A stretch of DNA of 17,942 bases from DATDRM01 sp035291705 (GTDB taxonomy: Bacteria > Chloroflexota > Anaerolineae > Anaerolineales > UBA4823), in NCBI GenBank assembly GCA_035291705.1, contig DATDRM010000210.1, positions 1 to 17,942 of the forward strand, given 5' to 3'. Shown here one piece after another: positions 8,636 through 15,895 of this stretch. Below the pieces are notes generated by a model. It made no database searches. It was given only the letters and a program-made list of their open reading frames with translations, and was not told the origin of the DNA. Within the stretch, counting starts at the first letter, position 1. Every line of letters begins with the position of its first letter. A program made the translations under genes and the position numbers.

Positions 8636-9379
8636 TTACCAATGGATTGTTTCTTGCGTGGCACCGGAGAGATCACTATAAACGCCACGTTGTTGTGGTG
8701 GAAGCATGGCGGCTAAGATAAACATAGCCTCGTCCGCCATCTGGCGCAGCTGTTCTCGACCGGCGCGCCTGATCTCGGGACGGTAATAAAATGGCCGTCC
8801 GAATTTCAGGCAAGCTCCAGGTTCTCGCCAACGTTGGCTGAAGCGCAGGGCGGGGAAACCGCTCGTGCCGAAAATTGCCACCGGGACTATCGGTGCTCCT
8901 GAGCGACTGGCGAGGTAAGCCATTCCTTCTTTACCCTGTTGTAATTGAGGACTACGCGTGCCTTCAGGTGCTACGAGCACGATCTCCCCAGCATCCAAAA
9001 CATCCAACGCGCTCTGGACTGCACGCCGATCCACTTCTTCGCGCCTCACTGGGATCACTCCCCATAAGCGCGGGAAAATCCCGATAACCGGGTAATTATA
9101 AACCTCGATCTTCGCCATAGGCACAATATTGCGAGGGACAACATGCAAGACGACGATCGGGTCTACAAAAGCGATGTGGTTAATCAGTAAGATAGCTGGA
9201 CCACGCTCTGGGATATTTTCCAATCCTTCCACTTGCTCCAGTTTAACCAGCATTGTAAAGGCAAGTGTCCTGAGCAGGAAACGCAAGAAGCGCCGCTGCT
9301 TTTCCCAATGTGCATGATCGTATTTCGCGCGGGATGATTGGGGTTGTTCCACACTTTGGCTATTGCTAGACACGCTCAC
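8636..9379 (-). CDS. plsC: PlsC-like acyltransferase (third of three paralogues; probable 1-acyl-glycerol-3-phosphate acyltransferase)
   Basis: This protein belongs to the PlsC/LPLAT family, which transfers an acyl chain to lysophosphatidic acid or related acceptors at the cytoplasmic membrane face. Motif I is the canonical NHIAFVD (HX4D, catalytic His and Asp), followed by a conserved basic IPVRREEVDRRA region, motif III PEGTRS and motif IV IVPVAIFGT. A hydrophobic segment precedes motif I. It ends with LPPQQRGVY plus a short tail, as in its two upstream neighbours. Of the three copies it has the most canonical catalytic motifs, so it is the best candidate for the housekeeping PlsC. The frame opens at a GTG at 9410-9412 without a ribosome binding site. 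I favour GTG at 9377-9379 (GAGG 12 bases upstream), with GTG at 9371-9373 as alternative. All of these overlap the end of the preceding gene (stop at 9366). Confidence 0.9.
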   Translation of the reverse strand: MSVSSNSQSVEQPQSSRAKYDHAHWEKQRRFLRFLLRTLAFTMLVKLEQVEGLENIPERGPAILLINHIAFVDPIVVLHVVPRNIVPMAKIEVYNYPVIGIFPRLWGVIPVRREEVDRRAVQSALDVLDAGEIVLVAPEGTRSPQLQQGKEGMAYLASRSGAPIVPVAIFGTSGFPALRFSQRWREPGACLKFGRPFYYRPEIRRAGREQLRQMADEAMFILAAMLPPQQRGVYSDLSGATQETIHW

Positions 9380-10112
9380 TCTGTTCTTGTACCTCGATCT
9401 TATACACACCACGATATGCCGGTGGCAATTGTCTGGCTAAGGTATACATGATGGTTTTCGTGCCCTGAGTAACAGCCTCTCGCCAGTCAGGTAAATTCTC
9501 CAACCTGAACGGAGGTCCAATAGTCATTGATACATTGGTGCGGCGAAAGCGCTTGATGTTATTAAGGACACACTGGTTTTCAGTCCCTGTAAATGTGACT
9601 GGGATGAGAGGGACGTTTGCCTTGAGCGCCAGATACGCCGCCCCACCGGTGCCTTCTTCCAGGGCGCCAGTGAGGCTTTCCCTACCTTCCGGAGCAAGTC
9701 CCACCTTACGACCCTCTTTCAAGCCTTGGAGAATCGCACGCAGGGCTTTCCGGTCCGGCTGACCGCGCCGCACCCAAATAACGCCATATGCTTGGAGAAG
9801 GCTTCCCAGGATCGGGATCTCAATTAGCTCGATCTTCGGAACAATTTCAACGATAACAGGAGAAAAAGCCAAACCTAAAACCAGATCTGCATCGCCTAAG
9901 TGATTGGAGATAAGCAACGCTGCTCCCTGTTTCGGAATATTCCCCAATCCACGCACTACCGGTCGAGTCCAAAGGAACACCAGCAGGCGAGAAAACCAGC
10001 AGATTAAGATGCGGACCAAACTCCGCCATGGTGTCAAGGCAGGCAAAATAATTAATTCAGATCGAGTAACTTCGCTCTGGGGTTTGGATTGGATCGATGT
10101 TGGGGACGGCAT
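9366..10112 (-). CDS. PlsC-like acyltransferase (second of three paralogues)
   Basis: This LPLAT/PlsC family protein has about 248 residues from the chosen start. A hydrophobic segment (ILICWFSRLLVFLW) precedes motif I, NHLGDAD, which satisfies HX4D. The substrate-binding region is IWVRRGQPDRKAL, motif III is the variant PEGRES instead of PEGTRS, and motif IV is LIPVTFTGT. The C-terminus carries LPPAYRGVY. The open frame extends upstream to 10148, but ATG at 10110-10112 has GAGG 5 bases before it and is preferred. With that start the gene overlaps the preceding acyltransferase gene by 56 bases. The motif III variation and different flanks suggest a different acyl donor or acceptor from its neighbours, perhaps a glycolipid. 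That is inference; the family assignment is firm. Confidence 0.92.
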   Translation of the reverse strand: MPSPTSIQSKPQSEVTRSELIILPALTPWRSLVRILICWFSRLLVFLWTRPVVRGLGNIPKQGAALLISNHLGDADLVLGLAFSPVIVEIVPKIELIEIPILGSLLQAYGVIWVRRGQPDRKALRAILQGLKEGRKVGLAPEGRESLTGALEEGTGGAAYLALKANVPLIPVTFTGTENQCVLNNIKRFRRTNVSMTIGPPFRLENLPDWREAVTQGTKTIMYTLARQLPPAYRGVYKIEVQEQSERV

Positions 10113-10782
10113 AAACGCCTCGATATTCCGGCGGCAATAAGGATGCAATGTGGTACATGATCAGATCAGTGTTACGTTGAAAGACACTTTTCCGCTCTTC
10201 ACCTCTCCCGACTACTTCCGGCAGCCATAATGGCCCCTCAATCCGCATTTCTAAGGTGCGGCGTTCTCCTCTCAAAGCACGTTTAAGAAAATCTTCCGTA
10301 GTTCCAACAATTCCTACCGGAATCACCGGCACTTTTGCTCTATGGATTATATAGGCTACGCCTGGGAGCGCCGCTCGCATCCCAGGTGTATGCGACCGAC
10401 CACCCTCTGGGGCAATCAGTAAAGGATACCCTGAGTTTAACACAGATACCATCGTATCGATAATTCGCCGGTCATACTCTCCCCGGTGGATTGGAATGCC
10501 GCCATAGAGCCTAGCTAGAGTCGATTGGCCGCGCCGCTCCCAGATCTCCACAGCCCCCACTGCTTCCGGAGCCACCGGCCAGAATGCGAGGATAAATGGA
10601 GGCTCAAAAATGGAAATGTGATTAATCGCAATTAAATATGGCCCTCTCGCAGGAACGTTCTCCAAACCGTAAATGCGCACCTTGCTCAACAAATGAAAAA
10701 TCCCACGAAAAACAGGCCGGAACAACCTGCGAAAAATCATCGCATTCCTGGAAACCTGATAATCCGTTAAGGATTCAGTCAC
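10057..10782 (-). CDS. PlsC-like acyltransferase (first of three paralogues; HX4E variant)
   Basis: This 241-residue LPLAT/PlsC family protein has the overall layout of its two downstream neighbours: ENVPARGPYLIAINH leading to motif I (H55), IPIHRGEYDRR as the acceptor-binding region, PEGGRS at 125-130 as motif III, VIPVGIVGTTE as motif IV, and LPPEYRGVY near the end. Unusually, the catalytic acidic position of HX4D is glutamate (NHISIFE, E60, codon GAG). It may retain activity, since Glu can supply the charge relay, or it may have shifted function. The GTG start at 10780-10782 overlaps the cmk stop by 8 bases (GTGACTGA) and has GGAG 7 bases upstream, so translation is probably coupled to cmk. 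An adjacent cmk and plsC pair occurs in many bacteria, which supports a role in phospholipid synthesis. Confidence 0.92.
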   Translation of the reverse strand: MTESLTDYQVSRNAMIFRRLFRPVFRGIFHLLSKVRIYGLENVPARGPYLIAINHISIFEPPFILAFWPVAPEAVGAVEIWERRGQSTLARLYGGIPIHRGEYDRRIIDTMVSVLNSGYPLLIAPEGGRSHTPGMRAALPGVAYIIHRAKVPVIPVGIVGTTEDFLKRALRGERRTLEMRIEGPLWLPEVVGRGEERKSVFQRNTDLIMYHIASLLPPEYRGVYAVPNIDPIQTPERSYSI

Positions 10783-11461
10783 GCTGCTGCTCCACTAACT
10801 TTATTAAACGCTCAAATACCTGTGGAATACCCAATCCATCGGTATTAACTACTACTGCATCCTTTGCCAGTCGGAGTGGAGCAACTTGCCGCGTCGAATC
10901 AATCCGATCACGCTCGCGCATCGAAGCCAGGATCGCGTCCAAACCTACAGATTCTCCCCTCTGTTTTAATTCGAGATAACGCCTTCGGGCGCGCTCTTCC
11001 ACGGAAGCATCCAGATAGATCTTCAAATCTGCTTCAGGTAATATCACCGTTCCGATATCACGTCCGACCATAACAACATTTCCGCGCATCCCGATCTGGC
11101 GTTGTTTTTCTCCTAATGTCCGGCGGACAACCGGGTAAGCTGAGACCACCGAAACACACGCATCCACCTCCGGACGGCGGATATCCCAGGTCACATCCTC
11201 GCCATCTATAGCGACATCATAGCTCCGCCCATCTTCTTTTGAAGGTAGCCGTACATCAATTCGAATCTGCCCAGCTAAGTGGCTGATCTGGGCTTCATCA
11301 TCAATAGCCACCCTTCGCAGAAGTGCGATCCAGGTAACCGCCCGGTACATCACACCAGTATCGAAATACAAATAACCCAAATGCTCTGCCAGCATCCTCC
11401 CTAAAGTAGATTTCCCGGAACCAGCCGGGCCATCAATGGTAATGATATTCAACTGAGGCAT
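10775..11461 (-). CDS. cmk: (d)CMP kinase / cytidylate kinase
   Basis: Cytidylate kinase phosphorylates CMP and dCMP with ATP, recycling CMP released during CDP-diacylglycerol-dependent phospholipid synthesis. The protein shows the P-loop GPAGSGKST, followed by LGYLYFDTGVMYRAVT (the CMP-binding YxDTGxMYRA signature), the insert-domain VTWDIRRPEVDACVSVVSAYPVVR, the VVMVGRDIGTVILPEADLKIYLDAS block (VxxGRDIGTVVxP signature) and the lid RDRIDSTRQVAPL. The frame is open to GTG at 11474-11476 and has ATG at 11471-11473 overlapping the upstream stop as TGATG. I chose ATG at 11459-11461 because it gives the usual short run before IDGPAGSGKS; its ribosome binding site is weak. The gene lies between the GT-C-like gene and the first acyltransferase with no gap, so the order is consistent with one lipid and envelope operon. 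Confidence 0.97.
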   Translation of the reverse strand: MPQLNIITIDGPAGSGKSTLGRMLAEHLGYLYFDTGVMYRAVTWIALLRRVAIDDEAQISHLAGQIRIDVRLPSKEDGRSYDVAIDGEDVTWDIRRPEVDACVSVVSAYPVVRRTLGEKQRQIGMRGNVVMVGRDIGTVILPEADLKIYLDASVEERARRRYLELKQRGESVGLDAILASMRERDRIDSTRQVAPLRLAKDAVVVNTDGLGIPQVFERLIKLVEQQRD

Positions 11462-11472
11462 ATTAACGCCCA

Positions 11473-13236
11473 TCACCTCACCGGTGAATCTTCTGGTACC
11501 ACTTCTTCCTTGCCGGTCGCTGGCTCTTCAGGAGGTGCCAGGGATCCGCCAGGGAAAAGATCGCCGCGCACCCACATAATAATATGCTCCTTCTGTTGAG
11601 GCGCATCGCGAAATACTAACCAACGTGGCCAATCCGGGGGCAGTGCTCCCCCCCAGGCTGGATAAACCCACCATGCAAAGTCTTGTCCCCGGTAGGGCAC
11701 AGATAGGCTCGGAGAAGATTGATCGCCAGAATTGATGATCACAGAAGGGAGCTCCCCAGAAACCGGGCTGCTCAGGAAACGCGCCCCCTTCCAGTTTCGC
11801 AGGATCCATTGTAACGATGGAGTAGGCTTCACCACAGCTACATCTAATTCGTCTCGTATTGTGCTGTGCCACTCGGAGAGGTCCCCCAATGTAATCAAGA
11901 ACTCCTCCGCCTGCTGTGTTGCCGGATATGGGCTCCATAATTCCTGCTCACCGTTTGGATGCAACTGAGACGCATTCCACATCCCCGCCAATCCATATAA
12001 CCCCAAGCCAGCGATCAAACCAAAGAACAGGCCGCGGCGCGCAACCTCGAGAGACCAACCTAATCCAACAAGCAACGTGGTCACTGCCCCTAAGGCTAAC
12101 GTTCCCACGATCACCACCCACCGCAAACGGTAGATCTGCTCATCCCCCCCACTTTGACTCATGCTGACCAGGTTGAGCCACGCCAGGGTTAGCATCAGGA
12201 AGATTAAGGCAGCCTGTCCCAAGGCGGGGAAAGTAATTTTCTCCTCAAATGAAAAATACCGGGCGATCTCCAAACCAGCCAGAGCCCACATTGGAACCAA
12301 GACCCAAGCCAGGTCACTTACCTGGCGTCCTGGATAAATCAATACCAGGACCAGTGCGCTCATCGCCCATAAACTTAACCAGCGGGGGAGCAGCACTGAT
12401 TCCCGCCACGCTCTGACAACAGCAATTGTCGCAAAAACCAGGACCAAAGGCTGATAAACAATCAAGGCTGCGATCAACCGAGAGGCGGGGATTTCGGAAG
12501 GATTAACCCATCCCGCCAGGTAATCCGGCACAGTCCCTGCTAAACCCCCAAGACCTTCGGGGAACCGCAAGAATAAAGTCCCGGCGATCAGGATCGCCCC
12601 CCCACCTGCGAGCAGGATAGTCCGGACGGCATCCGATCGATCTACGCCAATTTCTGATACCCATTCCTGATCCCAAAATCCCCTCCGAACAAGCAAGGTT
12701 CCCATTCCCCCGGCAATAGCCAGTCCGATCAATCCGTGCAATATCGCTGGGCCGCTCAACAAGGCTAATCCCGCGAAAAATCCAGCTAAAGCAGGCTTTC
12801 TTGCAATCCCGCATGCGATCGCTAGCAAGCCAAAGCCAACCGACAACATGGGTCCACCCACAAGGCGGGAGGCGGTCACTAATCCTGGATCCATTGCCAG
12901 GCCAAAGGCGATCGCCAGAGCAGCCGGTCGACCCAATTGCTTTCGCAGGATATACGGCAGAAATATCACCGCGCTCCCTACCAGCGCCGGCCACAGCCGG
13001 GCCATCGCGTTGCTATTGCCAAATAAAAAGAATATTGCTCCGGTCAGAAGCGCATATCCCGGCCCAGGCCCAAGAACTGACTGTTCCCCTCTGGATACCT
13101 GCAATGCCCGCAGTGCCCATTCCGCTTCGTAGTCGGAAAGTGGCCCTGCTCCCAGACGAAGCAGCCGCAACGCTAAGGCAAGGGCAACTGCCAACAGGAA
13201 AAGCCCGTGTTCCGTATTAATACGATTAATTTTCAT
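11473..13236 (-). CDS. Polytopic GT-C/PMT-like membrane protein (GT39-like; resembles the TIGR03663 'Agl23' group)
   Basis: This 587-residue integral membrane protein has roughly eleven or twelve hydrophobic segments over residues 10-410 and a soluble extracytoplasmic C-terminal part of about 170 residues ending in a P/E-rich tail. The first loop has PLSDYEAEWALRALQ (D35, E37), the acidic pair expected in the first external loop of GT-C glycosyltransferases that use polyprenyl-phosphate sugars. The protein resembles the group I recall as TIGR03663, which co-occurs with YYY proteins in Chloroflexi and Archaea, and that pairing is seen here. ATG at 13234-13236 starts 27 bases after the DUF2298 gene stop and has no clear ribosome binding site. 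Its stop overlaps the cmk region. Donor and acceptor are unknown. Its identity as an active glycosyltransferase is likely but unproven; it could be a flippase-associated protein. Confidence 0.82.
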   Translation of the reverse strand: MKINRINTEHGLFLLAVALALALRLLRLGAGPLSDYEAEWALRALQVSRGEQSVLGPGPGYALLTGAIFFLFGNSNAMARLWPALVGSAVIFLPYILRKQLGRPAALAIAFGLAMDPGLVTASRLVGGPMLSVGFGLLAIACGIARKPALAGFFAGLALLSGPAILHGLIGLAIAGGMGTLLVRRGFWDQEWVSEIGVDRSDAVRTILLAGGGAILIAGTLFLRFPEGLGGLAGTVPDYLAGWVNPSEIPASRLIAALIVYQPLVLVFATIAVVRAWRESVLLPRWLSLWAMSALVLVLIYPGRQVSDLAWVLVPMWALAGLEIARYFSFEEKITFPALGQAALIFLMLTLAWLNLVSMSQSGGDEQIYRLRWVVIVGTLALGAVTTLLVGLGWSLEVARRGLFFGLIAGLGLYGLAGMWNASQLHPNGEQELWSPYPATQQAEEFLITLGDLSEWHSTIRDELDVAVVKPTPSLQWILRNWKGARFLSSPVSGELPSVIINSGDQSSPSLSVPYRGQDFAWWVYPAWGGALPPDWPRWLVFRDAPQQKEHIIMWVRGDLFPGGSLAPPEEPATGKEEVVPEDSPVR

Positions 13237-13263
13237 TGGCTCAATTCGCCTGTATTATAACTT

Positions 13264-15795
13264 CTATGGTTCTTCTGAAAGTACTTCATAGATTGTCACC
13301 TGGCCTTGTTCAAAAACCTTATCAAGAAAATTCACGAACTTTACCTCGTTTACGCGATAAGTACTGTGTTCCAAAGGTCCTATGTAGACATAGCGCACCT
13401 GATAAAGTTTTAGCAGTTCTTTGACCTGATCCCAATCTCCTGAACGGTAGATGAGCTCGATATCCCCCTGGCGGTTACCCATCTCCTTTCCACCGCCGCG
13501 CCATTGGCTTTCGTGTCCAGGCCAGCCAAGCACCGTGGGCTGGCCGCTGATTGTAGAGACTCGCGCGTAATCTGAGTAACTTCCCCCGACTGCTTCGAGC
13601 ACTACTCCGGGAGGAGCCACGCTTAACCACTCGATCGCTGCCATCTCGTCTGGGGACCGGCGCTCAAGAAAGGCGATTCCATCGAGAGTAAACCCTTCAG
13701 GCGGACGGAAGCTATTCGTTTTGTTCGGAAGGCTAAAAAATGGATAAGCCAGCGCAACCCCCAGCAGGCTGACCAGGCCAATGGTAAGGATCGTCCCCCT
13801 CCAGCCGCGTAATTCATGTAAAAGTACAGCAGTCCCATAAGCAGCTGCAATACCCCACAACAACCAGGCCTGGTAATATAACTTAAAAATCGTATTCATC
13901 CGCCAACCGAATTGGTCGCGCAGATAAAAGAACTCTGTAGATAATACCAGCAATGTACCGGCCAGGATCAGCAGAAGAGCAAAGGAGTGAGAAGGGGATA
14001 AGGGGTTTTTTTGATGAGTTTCCACATCCTTATTCCCTATCTTATTCTCACGATCCCTTCTTTTCTGTGAAAGTAGCCCTAATGTCATCCCCAGTATAAC
14101 TAATAGTGTGACCCATCCAAGGGTGAAAAACCGCCGTGTAAACGCTTGTCGGAACAATTCTCCGGAAGCGCTGCTCGCCCCCAACGAGCTGCGGAAAAGG
14201 TCACCAAGCAAGGGTAAACCGCTGATTAATAAACCCAAGAATAATGAAAAAAACCAAAAGATTAAAGTTACTCCAAGGGCTTGGAGGAATCCATATCTCA
14301 GCGAAACCCCTCGGCTATTTTGCCTCCATAGGTAAATCAGAAAGGCAAACAAAGGGAGCAGTAATCCCCCAAACATCACCCACAAGTGCGCCCCGCGGGT
14401 TGCATAAATCAGGTTTGGCAAGATCCCACCAGCCTGGGAGGAAAATCCAAGGTAAAAAGGCAGGTACAACAAGATCCCGCTCAATCCAAGAGTCAGGCCC
14501 AATGCCAGCGATTTTTTTACCAATTCCCAGGCTGATGGAAGATGCAAAACCATTTCTCCGCCCTGCCCCTCCATCCTTCTGCCTTCATGCACCATCCTTC
14601 GTAAAATGTCTGCCGCACAAAATAATGCCACGTAGATTGGGAAGTCCCAAGTGTTCAAGAACGCCAATCCCCCGAGGATCAACGCCCCAAACGCCAGTGT
14701 TTGGAGACTTATATCCAGGCGAATACCCAACCAGCGGAACGATCCACGCCCACCTCCCAGGAACAAGTTGAGAGCCATCGCCATCGCCAGGAAAGCAAAC
14801 GGCATTGCCAACACATGGGGGTGCAGATCAGCCAACAGATATGAAAAAAACGGGAATTCGTCGATGATCTCTTTCCAATTCCCTGCCAGATCGTAATCCT
14901 GGACGACTCGGGATGCCCGCCACCACCACAGGTACCGTGTTGGCAACCAGGAAAAAGGCTCGGCAGGCGGCTGGCTGAGTTCTTTCATATCCAGCCAGGA
15001 CCAAAATCGCGAAATGAGCTGACCGGAAGAATCCTTGCTCCAGAAAAGACCGCGGGCGTGTATTACCTCCAGAAATCCCTCCAGGTTACTGACGATGAGC
15101 ACAAAGAAAGGGCCTAGCAGGGCGGCTTCCGATCGTAGCCGGACTTTGGCAGGGCTCAGCTTTTCATCAACTCCCGCCGCCCCAAGTAAATCGTAGACCA
15201 TCGCGTAAGCCCCAGCTGCGCTGAGCGCGAATACCAGTGAAATCCCCAGGTTGAAAGCCACACTACCTGGGATGGAGGTTAACTTCGCCAGCATGGCGAC
15301 CAGTACATAGCCAAAATAATAATAGGAGATGGCATAACCGGAAAGCCAGGGATCATGTGGTGGAAATTCAGGCGAACGCAGGATGGCATTGATAAAAGCC
15401 AATTCCATCGGCTTCTCAGTCCCGGCGATCTCGGGATTGGCTGCCCTGACAACCGCCCAACCGGCGAAGGCAAGCAAAAATAGCACTTCCACCGTCAATA
15501 CCAGCCTACGACTGTATCCCCACCATTCACGCAGCTCTGCTGCCGAAATCCTGCGCAACGCCCAAAGCCCAAGCCCCACGACCAGGCTGAAAGTCAGCAC
15601 TAGGCCGCCGATATCATTCTGCAGGACCCCTAGCGTTACGAATAACCAGAAGAAATAACCCCAAAGCAGTAGCCCCAAGGCACGACTTAGGGCATATCCC
15701 CGATCAGCCAGGGCAGGCAATAAACGATACGCCAGCGGAAAAGTCGCCAGGCCGATCAATGAAGCGATGAGATACCAGAGGATAAATGCAACCAT
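13264..15795 (-). CDS. DUF2298 / Chlor_Arch_YYY integral membrane protein 1
   Basis: This 843-residue, very hydrophobic polytopic protein belongs to the family TIGR03662/DUF2298, whose function is unknown. The family signature is clear: ANPEIAGTEKPMELAFINA at 119-137, then DPWLSGYAISYYYFGY with the defining YYYxG at 158-162. Other conserved external-loop blocks are EFPFFSYLLADLHPHVLA (313-330), LNTWDFPIY (380-388) and RDQFGWRMNTIFKLYYQAW (626-644). The pattern of charged or aromatic loops between many helices recalls GT-C glycosyltransferases, so transfer of a lipid-linked sugar is a reasonable guess. Residues after about 700 form a soluble domain with YQVRYVYIGPLE. Two cytoplasmic-type loops (400-416 and 576-602) are hydrophilic and look expanded. 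ATG at 15793-15795 has no Shine-Dalgarno and sits in an inverted repeat. The next upstream gene is a paralogue. Confidence 0.9.
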   Translation of the reverse strand: MVAFILWYLIASLIGLATFPLAYRLLPALADRGYALSRALGLLLWGYFFWLFVTLGVLQNDIGGLVLTFSLVVGLGLWALRRISAAELREWWGYSRRLVLTVEVLFLLAFAGWAVVRAANPEIAGTEKPMELAFINAILRSPEFPPHDPWLSGYAISYYYFGYVLVAMLAKLTSIPGSVAFNLGISLVFALSAAGAYAMVYDLLGAAGVDEKLSPAKVRLRSEAALLGPFFVLIVSNLEGFLEVIHARGLFWSKDSSGQLISRFWSWLDMKELSQPPAEPFSWLPTRYLWWWRASRVVQDYDLAGNWKEIIDEFPFFSYLLADLHPHVLAMPFAFLAMAMALNLFLGGGRGSFRWLGIRLDISLQTLAFGALILGGLAFLNTWDFPIYVALFCAADILRRMVHEGRRMEGQGGEMVLHLPSAWELVKKSLALGLTLGLSGILLYLPFYLGFSSQAGGILPNLIYATRGAHLWVMFGGLLLPLFAFLIYLWRQNSRGVSLRYGFLQALGVTLIFWFFSLFLGLLISGLPLLGDLFRSSLGASSASGELFRQAFTRRFFTLGWVTLLVILGMTLGLLSQKRRDRENKIGNKDVETHQKNPLSPSHSFALLLILAGTLLVLSTEFFYLRDQFGWRMNTIFKLYYQAWLLWGIAAAYGTAVLLHELRGWRGTILTIGLVSLLGVALAYPFFSLPNKTNSFRPPEGFTLDGIAFLERRSPDEMAAIEWLSVAPPGVVLEAVGGSYSDYARVSTISGQPTVLGWPGHESQWRGGGKEMGNRQGDIELIYRSGDWDQVKELLKLYQVRYVYIGPLEHSTYRVNEVKFVNFLDKVFEQGQVTIYEVLSEEP

Positions 15796-15822
15796 ACTGA
15801 ATAAATAAATTGGGCTCAGTAT
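15794..15822 (-). repeat. Inverted repeat overlapping the start codon of DUF2298 gene 1
   Basis: ATACTGA (15794-15800) and TCAGTAT (15816-15822) are perfect 7-base reverse complements separated by 15 mostly A/T bases. In the minus-strand transcript the 3' arm covers the A and U of the AUG at 15793-15795, and no ribosome binding site is present before it. The hairpin could dampen initiation, or it could be chance in an AT-rich 100-base gap (15796-15895) that otherwise shows no convincing promoter or terminator. Confidence 0.4.
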
Positions 15823-15895
15823 TTAGCTTTCACTTGTTAGGGTCTTTGCTTACCGGATACGCTGATCGATTCCTAAACAGTATCTCCGTAACTGA

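Noticed and set aside
13254..13282. TATAAT on the minus strand (13254-13259) just upstream of the GT-C-like gene, a possible internal promoter
   Set aside because: The hexamer is perfect but no -35-like element lies 16-18 bases upstream (ACTTTC at best). The leader would be only about 11 bases and the position overlaps the end of the preceding gene, so chance is likely.
14244..14771. 175-codon plus-strand open frame opposite the first YYY gene
   Set aside because: It is the complement of membrane-protein codons, which yields Pro/Arg/Ser-rich shadow frames. No domain resemblance or initiation signal is present.
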